In this document: in pieces, positions 17,851-24,849 of the stretch
Layout of the letters: every line of letters starts with the position of its first letter
How positions within the stretch are numbered: position 1 is the stretch's first letter
Assembly (NCBI GenBank): GCA_964372275.1
Contig: CAYJRR010000061.1
Span: forward strand, 1-24,996
Length of the DNA stretch: 24,996 bases
From: CAYJRR01 sp964372275 [NCBI: uncultured bacterium]
Lineage (GTDB): Bacteria; CAYJRR01
Direction of reading: 5' to 3'
Made by a program: the position numbers and the translations under genes
Notes under the pieces: model-generated
Database searches by the model: none
What the model was told of the DNA's origin: nothing
The model's input: the letters and a program-made list of their open reading frames with translations, nothing else

Positions 17851-19288
17851 CGGTGCCTCCCAGTCTCGCCAGGTTCGCGCGCGCGCGCTCGTACGCCGGA
17901 TTCACCGCCAACGCCCGCCGGAACTGTGCCTCCGCCTTGGACCGCTCCCCCGCCGCGAGCAGGAGCTCGCCGAGGAGGTTCTGCACGTCGGCGTAGGCCG
18001 GATGCCGCTCGGCGAACGGTCGAAGACGGGCGAGCCCTTCCTCGACGCGACCCATGCGCAGCAGCGTGCGCGCCAGACCGATGCCCGACGGTAGGTAGGA
18101 GGGATCGATCTCCAGCGCCGCCTGGTCCTGCGCCAGCGCGTCCTCGAATCGCGAGAGCGCCAGGTAGGTTTCGGCCAACGTCCGGCGGATCTCGACCAGC
18201 GGCGGAGCCTTTGGCGCCTCGCCCGCCGCGGTCGCGCGAGCCGCGGGGGCGCGGTCGGGGATCGAGGCGGTGGTCGCCACCTCCCCACGCGAGGCGCCGC
18301 GCCCGGTTTGGGCCGCCGCGGCCGGTGGCACGCCGACGGAAACGGAGGGGGCGGCGGCGGCAGGTGCGGAGACCGGCGCGTTCGCCGGCGGGTCCGCGGC
18401 TGGGCGCGCGGACGCCGCGCGCTCCGTCGCGACGCGCGCCTCGGCCTCCGGCAACTCGGCCTCCAGCAGCGCCGCCTGCATCGAAAGCTCCTCCTCGAGG
18501 GCGGCGAGCGTCGGCGACTCGGGTGGGATCGGGAACGGCCGGACCTTCTGCCGCCTCCGCGGCAACACGATCGCCGCCGACAGGCCGGCCGCGATCAGGG
18601 CGAGGGCAAACCAGAACTTTCCGCCGACGCTCCACGTCTTCGCCATCCGCGGCGGCTCGAAGCCCGGCAGGTGCTTGGCGACCGGCACCTCGGGACCGTC
18701 GCCGCGCCGGTAGCGGAGCAGCTTCCGGCTATACTCCCCCTCCGAGACCTCCAGCGGACCGACGCCACGCGCGTACCAGATGTGTCCGGCGAAGATCGGC
18801 TCGGGAAGGCTGGTGAAGTCGACGCGGATCCCGTCGGTCAGGCTTCCGTCGGGAGCGGTGATGCTCCGCCGCTCGGTGACGCGGAACTCCACCCGGCCGG
18901 TCGGCGTCCACGACTCCCATCGCGCGCCCAGATGCAACGGAAACCGGAGGACCCACGTCGTACGCTCCGGCGACGGCATCGTCGACGGCGGTTCGTGGAC
19001 GCGCGCCACCCCCTTCTCCGTGCGGATCAACCAGACGTCGGCGCCGTCCGCGCCGGCGACCGCCGCCGCCTGCGCAAGCACGTGGCCGGCGGAGTCCCGG
19101 ATCTCCTGCACCGAGCGCACGGTGTCGGCCGACTCCCGCCCATCGCTCGCCAGGAAGCTCCACCGCGACCCGACGACCAGTGGCAAGTAGTCGGCGTCGG
19201 CGACCTTCGCCTGAGCGGCGCCGCCCGCCGCCCCTCCAGCGAGCGCCGAGGCCATCACCAAGGCGCGAACTCCAGCTGCCTGTTTCAT
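17843..19288 (-). CDS. membrane protein with periplasmic sensor-like domain and cytoplasmic TPR repeats
   Basis: The 481-aa product has a signal-peptide-like N-terminus (1-26, cleavage near AQA-K) and an exported region (~30-215) with YLPLVVGSRWSF, LHLGARWESW and IWYARGVGPLEV, resembling widespread envelope domains with a Y-x-PL-x3-G-x-x-W start. A membrane helix follows at 224-243, then RRRQK (stop-transfer). A disordered Ala/Pro linker (~280-360) ends in three TPR-like repeats (~365-475). Topology: domain outside, TPRs inside. The ATG overlaps the moaC stop (ATGA) and the stop overlaps the sigma gene by 8 nt. Its position upstream of a sigma/anti-sigma pair suggests that it feeds into, or is regulated by, that circuit; this is inference. 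Confidence 0.75.
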   Translation of the reverse strand: MKQAAGVRALVMASALAGGAAGGAAQAKVADADYLPLVVGSRWSFLASDGRESADTVRSVQEIRDSAGHVLAQAAAVAGADGADVWLIRTEKGVARVHEPPSTMPSPERTTWVLRFPLHLGARWESWTPTGRVEFRVTERRSITAPDGSLTDGIRVDFTSLPEPIFAGHIWYARGVGPLEVSEGEYSRKLLRYRRGDGPEVPVAKHLPGFEPPRMAKTWSVGGKFWFALALIAAGLSAAIVLPRRRQKVRPFPIPPESPTLAALEEELSMQAALLEAELPEAEARVATERAASARPAADPPANAPVSAPAAAAPSVSVGVPPAAAAQTGRGASRGEVATTASIPDRAPAARATAAGEAPKAPPLVEIRRTLAETYLALSRFEDALAQDQAALEIDPSYLPSGIGLARTLLRMGRVEEGLARLRPFAERHPAYADVQNLLGELLLAAGERSKAEAQFRRALAVNPAYERARANLARLGGTGG

Positions 19289-19863
19289 CGGGCCCGAATC
19301 GCTCCTCCGGGACCGATCCTCGTGCCCCGATCGTTCGCGCTGGCCCGCCACGTCCCGCTGCGACCGCCGCTCTTCTCGATCAGGCGGATCCGCTCCACCC
19401 GGATCCCGCGGTCGACCGCCTTCAACATGTCGTAGATCGCGAGCGACGCGGCGGCGACGGCGGTCAACGCCTCCATCTCGACGCCGGTCCTCCCCACACA
19501 CCGGACCGAGGAGGTGACGCTCACGCGCGAACGGCCGGCGTCGAGCGCGAAGTCGACCGCCACCGAGCTCAAGGCGATCGGGTGGCAGAGCGGGATCCAC
19601 TCCGACGTGCGCTTCGCCGCCTGGATCCCGGCGATGCGCGCCACCGCCAGCGCGTCCCCCTTCTTCGCCCGGCCGGACGCGAACTGCCGGAACGCCTCGC
19701 GCGACAGGCGGACCTCGCCGCGCGCGACGGCCCGCCGCTCGGTCTCGGGCTTCCCCCCGACGTCGACCATCCGGGCCCGGCCCTTGGCGTCCAGGTGGGT
19801 GAGGGTGGGGACGCGGAGGGAGGATTGGGGGGAGTCCCCCCGGGAGCGCGGACGCGCGGACAT
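19285..19863 (-). CDS. moaC: cyclic pyranopterin monophosphate synthase
   Basis: MoaC converts the 3',8-cyclo-GTP made by MoaA into cyclic pyranopterin monophosphate, the first stable molybdenum-cofactor precursor; it is a cytoplasmic hexamer. In the 192-aa product the core is LTHLDAKGRARMVDV (~21-35), KGDALAVARIAGIQAAKRTSEWIPLCHP (68-95, with His94), the TGVEMEALTAV block (~127-136) and YDMLKAVDR (Asp145, Lys148), ending in KSGGRSG. These are family active-site residues. About 20 N-terminal residues precede the core, so the start may be a little downstream. No Shine-Dalgarno precedes ATG 19863, and a TATACT lies 9 nt upstream, compatible with a nearly leaderless mRNA. No other Mo-cofactor gene is present. 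Confidence 0.95.
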   Translation of the reverse strand: MSARPRSRGDSPQSSLRVPTLTHLDAKGRARMVDVGGKPETERRAVARGEVRLSREAFRQFASGRAKKGDALAVARIAGIQAAKRTSEWIPLCHPIALSSVAVDFALDAGRSRVSVTSSVRCVGRTGVEMEALTAVAAASLAIYDMLKAVDRGIRVERIRLIEKSGGRSGTWRASANDRGTRIGPGGAIRAR

Positions 19864-19872
19864 TGTCGTTGG

Positions 19873-19880
19873 AGTATAGT
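19873..19880. promoter_or_regulatory. overlapping divergent -10-like hexamers between moaC and trxB
   Basis: TATAGT (19875-19880, +) and TATACT (complement of 19873-19878, -) each match TATAAT in 5 of 6 bases and share four base pairs. They face trxB and moaC in a spacer of only 43 bp. No good -35 box is seen on either side. Read as promoters, moaC would start about 3 nt upstream of its ATG and trxB about 20 nt upstream. Confidence 0.4.
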
Positions 19881-19883
19881 CCC

Positions 19884-19898
19884 CCTCCCTTCAGGAGG
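19884..19898 (+). promoter_or_regulatory. trxB: trxB Shine-Dalgarno in a short hairpin
   Basis: AGGAGG (19893-19898) lies 8 nt before the trxB ATG, and CCTCC (19884-19888) with a 5-nt loop (CTTCA) can pair with GGAGG (19894-19898). The strong ribosome binding site sets the start; the pairing could reduce initiation until opened, but a 5-bp stem is only modestly stable. Confidence 0.5.
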
Positions 19899-19906
19899 TA
19901 GTTCGC

Positions 19907-20926
19907 ATGTCGACGGCTCGGGAAGCGCGGGAGGTGGTGATCATCGGCTCCGGACCCGCCGGATTCACCGCCGCGCTCTACACCGCGCGCGCGAAGCTCC
20001 GGCCCCTCCAGTACGAGGGCCTGGCCGCGGGCGGCGTCGGAGGCCTTCCGGGCGGTCAGCTGATGCTGACCACCGAGGTGGAGAACTATCCCGGGTTCGA
20101 GCACGGGATCGACGGGCCGAAGCTGATGGAGGTGATGCGCAAGCAAGCGCTCCGATTCGGCACCGAGATCCGGTCGCTCGACGTGACCAAGGTCGACTTC
20201 ACGCGCCGTCCGTTCCGCATCGAGGCGGGCGAGGAGACGGTCGAAGCCAAGGCGGTGATCATCGCCACCGGCGCGAAGGCCAAGCTGCTGGGTCTCCCGG
20301 AGGAACGGACGGTCGAGCAGGGGGGCCTGATGGGCCGCGGCGTCTCGACCTGCGCCACCTGTGACGGCGCCTTCTTCCGCGACGCCGATCTGGCGGTGGT
20401 GGGCGGCGGCGACAGCGCGATGGAGGAGGCGAACTTCCTCACCCGTTTCGCGAAGACGGTGACGATCGTCCACCGGCGACAGGAGTTCCGCGCCTCCAAG
20501 ATCATGGTCGACCGCGCCAAGGCCAATCCCAAGATCCGGTTCCTGCTCGATTCGTCGATCGACAAGATCCACGACGTGGCGAAGGGGACGGTCACCGGGG
20601 TGCGCATCGTGCACCTGCCGACCGGCGAGCGCCGCGATCTGCCGGTGGAGGGGGTCTTCGTCGCCATCGGCCACACCCCGAACACCGCCCTGTTCCAGGG
20701 TCAGATCGAGCTCGACGCGAACGGCTATGTCGTCACCAAGAAGGGGACCTCGACCAGCGTCCCCGGTATCTTCGCCTGCGGCGACGTCGCCGACCACGTC
20801 TACCGCCAGGCGATCACCGCCGCCGGCACGGGCTGCCAGTCGGCGCTGGACGCGGAGCGATGGCTCGCCCACGGCAACCACCTCGTCGACGCCGCCGCCA
20901 ACGACGCGCGCTCCGTTCACGCGTAG
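19907..20926 (+). CDS. trxB: thioredoxin-disulfide reductase
   Basis: TrxB reduces thioredoxin with NADPH through FAD and a redox-active disulfide in the cytoplasm. The 339-aa product (usual ~320) has the FAD-binding IIGSGPAGFTAALYTARA (11-29), GGQL with ENYPGF, the catalytic Cys149-Ala-Thr-Cys152 followed by DGAFF, an NADPH-binding GGGDSAMEEANFL (~167-179) and the C-terminal FAD signature GIFACGDVADHVYRQA. A ~10-residue insertion (AAGGVGGLPG) sits after the first FAD loop. The start is fixed by AGGAGG 8 nt upstream. Its stop lies 10 bp from the stop of the convergent lipoprotein gene. Confidence 0.97.
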   Translation: MSTAREAREVVIIGSGPAGFTAALYTARAKLRPLQYEGLAAGGVGGLPGGQLMLTTEVENYPGFEHGIDGPKLMEVMRKQALRFGTEIRSLDVTKVDFTRRPFRIEAGEETVEAKAVIIATGAKAKLLGLPEERTVEQGGLMGRGVSTCATCDGAFFRDADLAVVGGGDSAMEEANFLTRFAKTVTIVHRRQEFRASKIMVDRAKANPKIRFLLDSSIDKIHDVAKGTVTGVRIVHLPTGERRDLPVEGVFVAIGHTPNTALFQGQIELDANGYVVTKKGTSTSVPGIFACGDVADHVYRQAITAAGTGCQSALDAERWLAHGNHLVDAAANDARSVHA

Positions 20927-20936
20927 TCTCGACCCG

Positions 20937-21521
20937 CTATCGAATCGTGGCGGAAAAACGGCCCCGCACCGCGGAGCCGAGCTCGGTGCCCGCCTTCTCG
21001 ATCGTGACGGTGCCCCCCACGCCTTCCGCCTCGCGCTCGATCTCGACCGGAATCCCGTTGGCGTCGAACGTGATCTCGGCGACGAGCAGCGCGGCGCGGT
21101 CGTCCTCGGGAGGGGACGGCACGATCGCGGCCGATCCGCCGTCGATCCACGCTTCCGGCGCGATCTGGATCTCCACCACTTCGAGCCGCGTCTCGGAGAC
21201 GAACTGGTGGATCTGCACCGCGTAGAAGGAGACCTCGTCCGGGTCGAACGTCTGTTGCCCGTTCGCGTCGATGGCGAACGCCGAGGCCCCTTGCGCAATC
21301 GTCCGTGAACCGCCGGCCCGCGTGATCACCACCGCGCCGTCTCCGACGTTCGGCGGATCGGAGCCGGGCACGTAGATCTCGCAATCGAAGGAACCGGTCG
21401 CGGTGCCACCGGCCGGATCGCCGCCGCCCTCGGCGCCGCAACCGGTCAGTGCCAACAGGGCCGAAGCGAGCGACGCCGCGCCCGCCCGGCCACTACCGGA
21501 GCGCCGACGCCGCACGGTCAC
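20937..21521 (-). CDS. putative lipoprotein, unrelated to its neighbours' family
   Basis: The 194-aa product starts with an arginine-rich N-region, a hydrophobic core (LASALLAL) and the lipobox LTGC (Cys28), then a Gly/Ala-rich linker and SFDCEIYVPG (Cys47). The remaining ~130 residues look like an all-beta domain (many V-x-I-x strands, ending VRGRFSATIR, a closing strand common in secreted lipoproteins). It lacks the C-terminal Cys and the GVW-type motif of the five upstream lipoproteins, so I do not place it in that family, although it closes the same operon. GTG 21521 lies 29 nt inside the upstream gene, implying coupling; GTG 21515 is another option. Function unknown. Confidence 0.8.
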   Translation of the reverse strand: MTVRRRRSGSGRAGAASLASALLALTGCGAEGGGDPAGGTATGSFDCEIYVPGSDPPNVGDGAVVITRAGGSRTIAQGASAFAIDANGQQTFDPDEVSFYAVQIHQFVSETRLEVVEIQIAPEAWIDGGSAAIVPSPPEDDRAALLVAEITFDANGIPVEIEREAEGVGGTVTIEKAGTELGSAVRGRFSATIR

Positions 21522-22194
21522 CCGCCATCCGGATGCGTTGCTCGCGCGTCGCCGGCGCGAACGACGATCCGGCGTCGTAGCAGAGGGCGTAGGAGACGTC
21601 GGCGCCGAGCGTCAGCGTCGATCCGAGGTAGAGGATCTCGATCGTCCCCTGCCCCTCCTCGACGTCGGGCGAGGCAGGATCGGTCCAGACTCCGTCGAAG
21701 CTGCCGGTACCCGACTCCCCCTGCGACGTGGAGAGGTTGCCGGCGGTGTCGATCAGGAAGTACTCCTGCGCCTGGGCGTCCGCGAACGCGACCTCCCCTC
21801 CGATGGCGAGCGGGCCGTCCTCGTTGACCGTGAGCACGAAGCTGCCGGACGTGGCGAGGATCGAGGCAGCCCCGACGTGGGAGGCGAGGTCGTAGTCGTC
21901 GACGAACGCCCCGACCACGTTGGTGAACCCCTCCGGATCGCCGACGAAGTAGCCGGCGGTACCCGTCACCCACCTCGCCGCCGGGGCGTCGAGGACGTAG
22001 TAGTCGATCACCTGCGTCTGATCCGGGGGATCGCGGGTGACCCAGACGATCTGACAGCCGACCGGTTCGAACTCCGTCGGCTCCGGCGTCGGATCCGTGC
22101 CATCGTCGTCGTCGCCATCGCCGGAGCAGGCGCCCGCCGCCACGGCGAGCGCCAGCGTGATCGGCAGCGCGGCGCGGAGTCCCCGGCGGAGCAT
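21493..22194 (-). CDS. lipoprotein, five-member paralog family (subtype B, copy 2)
   Basis: The 233-aa product has a signal peptide ending at Cys23 (VAAGAC), an Asp-rich then Pro/Glu/Thr linker (residues 24-43) and a domain bounded by Cys47 (GCQIVW) and Cys205 (YALCYD). Between them lie features shared with 22953-23567: AARWVTGTAGYF against AAWVTGSSHGYAL, a GAFVDDYDL against GTYVRGYDL segment, TSGSFVLTV, ESGTGSFDGVWTDP, and ILYLGSTLTLGADVSYALC. The paired Cys probably form a disulfide in the periplasm. It also has an ~28-residue charged tail past the last Cys, overlapping the downstream gene. Function unknown; alternatives include a surface adhesin subunit or a ligand-binding domain. It follows 22210-22866 after 15 bp. 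Confidence 0.88.
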   Translation of the reverse strand: MLRRGLRAALPITLALAVAAGACSGDGDDDDGTDPTPEPTEFEPVGCQIVWVTRDPPDQTQVIDYYVLDAPAARWVTGTAGYFVGDPEGFTNVVGAFVDDYDLASHVGAASILATSGSFVLTVNEDGPLAIGGEVAFADAQAQEYFLIDTAGNLSTSQGESGTGSFDGVWTDPASPDVEEGQGTIEILYLGSTLTLGADVSYALCYDAGSSFAPATREQRIRMAGDRAASALR

Positions 22195-22209
22195 CGAATC
22201 GACGGCCCT

Positions 22210-22866
22210 CTACTTCCGCGTTCGAGGAAGCCGGATGCGGACCCCCGAATGGATCTCGTCGCCCGTTTCCGCCACCGGCTGGCACTGCGCGTAGCGCGTG
22301 TAGGTGCCGATCGTCAGGCTCGAGCCGTGGTAGACGAATTCGACCAGTCCCGAACCCGGCGTCGGGATGTCGGCGTTGTTCGCCGACCAGACGCCGTCGA
22401 AATCGGCCTCCCCCCCGGACCCGATCACCGGACCGTTGACTTGGTCCAGGCTGTTGACGTCGAAGTAGACCTTGCCGCCGGTGTCGAGCAGCGAGACGGC
22501 GCTGCCGACCGCCAAGCTGCCGCTCGAGACGGTGACCGTCAGCGTCCCGTTGGTCGCCATCGCCCGGGCGACGTACTCCCCGGAGTCGGGCTCGTACTCG
22601 TCGTAGAAGAGCGCGAACCGCCCCTGCGTCCGGTCGAGGGCCTTGGTTCCGGAGGTCCAGTCGTGGTCGAACATCGCCACGACGTAGAGATCGAACCGTC
22701 CGACGTTTGCACCGTGCGCCGACCAGAGGATCTGACAGGACGGGGTCGTCTGCTCGCTCGCCTCGTAGTCCTCGTTCTTCTCCTTCTCGCACGCGAGCAA
22801 CCCGACGAGGCTCGCGAGCGCGAGCGTGGTCAGCAGCAGTCCCGTTCGCCGGCCGTTGGCTGCCAT
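22210..22866 (-). CDS. lipoprotein, five-member paralog family (subtype A, copy 2)
   Basis: The 218-aa product starts MAANGRRTG, has a hydrophobic core (LLLTTLALASLVGL) and lipobox LLAC (Cys26), then a charged linker and Cys44 (SCQILW). It shares with 23564-24175 the stretch GANVGRFDLYV (there SNAGRYDIYI), W-TSG, Y-x-DEYEPDSGEYVARA, SGGEADFDGVW, TPGSG, and FVYHGSSLTIGTYTRYAQC (Cys195), so it is subtype A. A basic tail (RIRLPRTRK) follows Cys195. I chose ATG 22866 because GGGAGGAGAGG precedes it and the signal peptide begins there; this strong site, after an 86-bp gap, may mean an internal promoter or attenuator. Function unknown. Confidence 0.88.
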   Translation of the reverse strand: MAANGRRTGLLLTTLALASLVGLLACEKEKNEDYEASEQTTPSCQILWSAHGANVGRFDLYVVAMFDHDWTSGTKALDRTQGRFALFYDEYEPDSGEYVARAMATNGTLTVTVSSGSLAVGSAVSLLDTGGKVYFDVNSLDQVNGPVIGSGGEADFDGVWSANNADIPTPGSGLVEFVYHGSSLTIGTYTRYAQCQPVAETGDEIHSGVRIRLPRTRK

Positions 22867-22890
22867 CGTCCTCTCCTCCCGTCCGTCCGC

Positions 22891-22907
22891 TCCGCCCTTC
22901 GGGCGGA
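22891..22907 (-). repeat. hairpin upstream of the 22210-22866 lipoprotein gene
   Basis: TCCGCCC (22891-22897) and GGGCGGA (22901-22907) form a perfect 7-bp stem with a 3-nt loop in the 86-bp gap between two lipoprotein genes, the widest gap within the minus-strand operon. No T-run follows on the minus strand, so it is more likely a processing or attenuation site than a full terminator. Confidence 0.45.
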
Positions 22908-22952
22908 CCGGAGAGCTCCCCGAAACTCCAGCAAGCATAGCGCGATCGGCGC

Positions 22953-23567
22953 TCACTCGTCCTCTTCGTCCTGTGCGCAGGTGGCGTAGGTGAGATCCTC
23001 CCCGAGGACGGTCGCCGTCCCCAGGATCACGATCCGGAACGAGCCGTCTCCGGGGACCACGTCGGAGGAGTACGGATCGCTCCAGACGCCGGTGAAGGTG
23101 CCGGTTCCGGAGGTGCCCGAAGGGACCGACGGCGAACCGGCGGTGTCGAGGAGATAGACCGGCTGCGCGCTGGAGTCGGCGAACGCGATCGAGGCCCCCG
23201 CGGTGACGGCCGGAACGGTGAGCGCGAACGTCCCGCTGGTGACGACGGCCTGCAGGTCGAACGTGCCGTCGTCGAGGTCGTAGCCGCGCACGTAGGTCCC
23301 GACGAAGCCATCCTCCGCCGAGAGCGCGTATCCGTGGGAGGAGCCGGTGACCCACGCCGCGACCGCACCCGAGAGGCGGAAGAAGTCGATCCGCTCCCCT
23401 TCCGCCGAGTTGATCCAGAGGATCTCGCACCGGTCGGCCGGGAACGGCTCGGTCGGCGACGGCGTCGGCTCCGTTCCGCCGTTCTCCTCCTCGCCGGCGC
23501 ACGCCCCCACGGCGATCCCGACGGCGATCGTCCAACCCAGGATTCGACTCCGGCGTGGCGTCCTCAT
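22953..23567 (-). CDS. lipoprotein, five-member paralog family (subtype B, copy 1)
   Basis: The 204-aa product has signal peptide and lipobox VGAC (Cys23), a linker rich in Glu/Gly then Thr-Pro-Ser (24-44) and a domain from Cys47 (RCEILW) to Cys197 (YATCAQ). It contains AVAAWVTGSSHGYAL, GTYVRGYDLDDGTFDL, TSGTFALTV, AQPVYLLDTAGS, SGTGTFTGVWSDP and VILGTATVLGEDLTYATC, the same order as in 21493-22194, so the two are subtype B. It has an acidic tail (QDEEDE). ATG 23567 overlaps the stop of the upstream subtype-A gene (ATGA), so they are coupled; upstream in-frame codons to 23702 belong to that other gene. Function unknown. Confidence 0.88.
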   Translation of the reverse strand: MRTPRRSRILGWTIAVGIAVGACAGEEENGGTEPTPSPTEPFPADRCEILWINSAEGERIDFFRLSGAVAAWVTGSSHGYALSAEDGFVGTYVRGYDLDDGTFDLQAVVTSGTFALTVPAVTAGASIAFADSSAQPVYLLDTAGSPSVPSGTSGTGTFTGVWSDPYSSDVVPGDGSFRIVILGTATVLGEDLTYATCAQDEEDE

Positions 23568-24175
23568 TCGGCGGTCTGGCTCCGGTCGTAGCAGATTCCG
23601 AACAACGTGTGGGTTCCGATCGTCAGCGACGTCCCGTGGTAGACGAGGATCACCTGGCCGTCCCCGGGCGTCGGCAGCACGTCGGGATCGGGATCGGACC
23701 ACACCCCCTCGAAGCTCGCGGCGCCTCCGCTGCCGACCTGGGCGCCGATCACGTTGTCGCCGTCCATCTCGAAGAAGACCTGCCCCCCGGAGTCGGTCAG
23801 CGCCACCGCGGACCCTTCGGCCGTCGAATCGGTCGTGACGCTGAACGTCCCGCCGGTGGTGACGGCGCGCGCGACGTACTCGTCGGAGTCGACGTCGTAC
23901 TCGTCGAAGAAATAGGCGAGCCGCTCCTTCCCCGTCGGGGTGAGACCATAGCCCTTCTCACCCGAGGTCCAGTTCTCGATCGGCATGTCGAGGATGTAGA
24001 TGTCGTACCGGCCGGCGTTGCTCCCGGTGCTGGCCCAGAAGATCTGGCAGTCGGTCACCTCGTCGCCGTTGTCTCCGCCGCCGTCGTCGTCGCCGCCGCG
24101 ACAACCCGCGATCGACGCCGCGAGGGCGCATCCCCACAGGGCCGCCTGCCATCGAACGAGATCTCGCCGCGTCAC
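23564..24175 (-). CDS. lipoprotein, five-member paralog family (subtype A, copy 1)
   Basis: The 203-aa product has a signal peptide ending in SIAGC (Cys25), an Asp/Gly linker (26-40) and a domain from Cys43 (DCQIFW) to Cys195 (GICYDR). Shared with 22210-22866: SNAGRYDIYILDM, ENWTSGEKGYGL, FFDEYDVDSDEYVARAVTTG, SGGAASFEGVWSDP and ILVYHGTSLTIGTHTLFGIC. I chose GTG 24175, whose GTGA overlaps the upstream stop and which gives a normal signal peptide; other in-frame starts lie inside the upstream gene. The first of two A-B gene pairs. Function unknown; the acidic linker may bind divalent cations or act as a surface tether. Confidence 0.88.
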   Translation of the reverse strand: MTRRDLVRWQAALWGCALAASIAGCRGGDDDGGGDNGDEVTDCQIFWASTGSNAGRYDIYILDMPIENWTSGEKGYGLTPTGKERLAYFFDEYDVDSDEYVARAVTTGGTFSVTTDSTAEGSAVALTDSGGQVFFEMDGDNVIGAQVGSGGAASFEGVWSDPDPDVLPTPGDGQVILVYHGTSLTIGTHTLFGICYDRSQTAE

Positions 24176-24849
24176 CGGTCCCCCCCTCGAGGCGCTTCGC
24201 TTGGAAGCTCGTAACAGATTCCGAAGGTCAGAAGCGATCCGAGCGAGCCCAAGTCGGATCCGTTCACCAGGTTCGGGAACGCGACCTCCCCTTCGCCCGC
24301 GGACACATCGCTCGAGTCGAGCGCATCCGGGTCGGACCACACCCCGGAGAACGATCCGATCCCGCCGGACCCCAGCGATGCCCCGAGGGTCCCTTCGTCG
24401 ACGTCGTAGGCGAAGTATTGGGTCTTCGCCGGCTGCTGAAAGCCGACCGCGTCCCCTTCCGAGGTCCCCTCCGACGTCACCTGGAAGGTGCCGTTGGTGG
24501 CGATTCCGACGGCCACGGCGTCCTCGAGTTCGCCGCCCGCCTCGACCCCGTAGAAGAACAGGCCCAGGTTGCCGCCGGCGCCGTCGACTTCGAAGCCGTA
24601 ACTTCCGTCGGCCCAGTTCTCGACCGGAAGGTCGACGACGTAGACGTTGTAGACGTCGCTTCCCGCCGAGTTCGGACCGTACCACTCGATCAGGCAGCCG
24701 TCGGGCTGGAACGCACCGTCGGAGCCGGACGATTCGTCGTCACCGGCATCCCCGCCGCCGCCGCACGCGATCGCCGACAGCATCGCCAGACACACCGCCG
24801 CCGGATGCGCGCGTCGGAAGGAACGTCGTTTGGGCAGGTCTTTCCACAT
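24172..24849 (-). CDS. lipoprotein, five-member paralog family (A-like, most divergent)
   Basis: The 225-aa product starts with a basic N-region (KRRSFRRAH), a short hydrophobic core and lipobox AIAC (Cys29), an Asp/Gly/Ser linker (30-50) and a domain from Cys52 (GCLIEW) to Cys212 (GICYEL). It has SDVYNVYVVDLPVENWADGSYGFEV, ATNGTFQVT, SGGIGSFSGVWSDP and LLTFGIC, so it is closest to subtype A but lacks the Y-H-G-[ST]-S-L-T-I block near the end. It is the first gene of the lipoprotein run as seen here; a promoter should lie in 24850-24996 or beyond. No clear Shine-Dalgarno precedes ATG 24849. Function unknown. Confidence 0.86.
   Translation of the reverse strand: MWKDLPKRRSFRRAHPAAVCLAMLSAIACGGGGDAGDDESSGSDGAFQPDGCLIEWYGPNSAGSDVYNVYVVDLPVENWADGSYGFEVDGAGGNLGLFFYGVEAGGELEDAVAVGIATNGTFQVTSEGTSEGDAVGFQQPAKTQYFAYDVDEGTLGASLGSGGIGSFSGVWSDPDALDSSDVSAGEGEVAFPNLVNGSDLGSLGSLLTFGICYELPSEAPRGGDR

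Noticed and set aside
19289-21298. Extension of the TPR-protein frame upstream to 1151 codons
   Set aside because: It would run through moaC and antisense to trxB; the signal peptide and ATGA overlap with moaC fix the start at 19288.
21403-22989. 528-codon plus-strand open frame opposite the lipoprotein genes
   Set aside because: The minus-strand genes show signal peptides, lipoboxes and paralog conservation; this frame shows none.
22867-23535. Extension of the 22210-22866 lipoprotein to an earlier in-frame start (441 codons)
   Set aside because: The extra residues are an out-of-frame read of the next lipoprotein; the signal peptide and strong Shine-Dalgarno fix the start at 22866.
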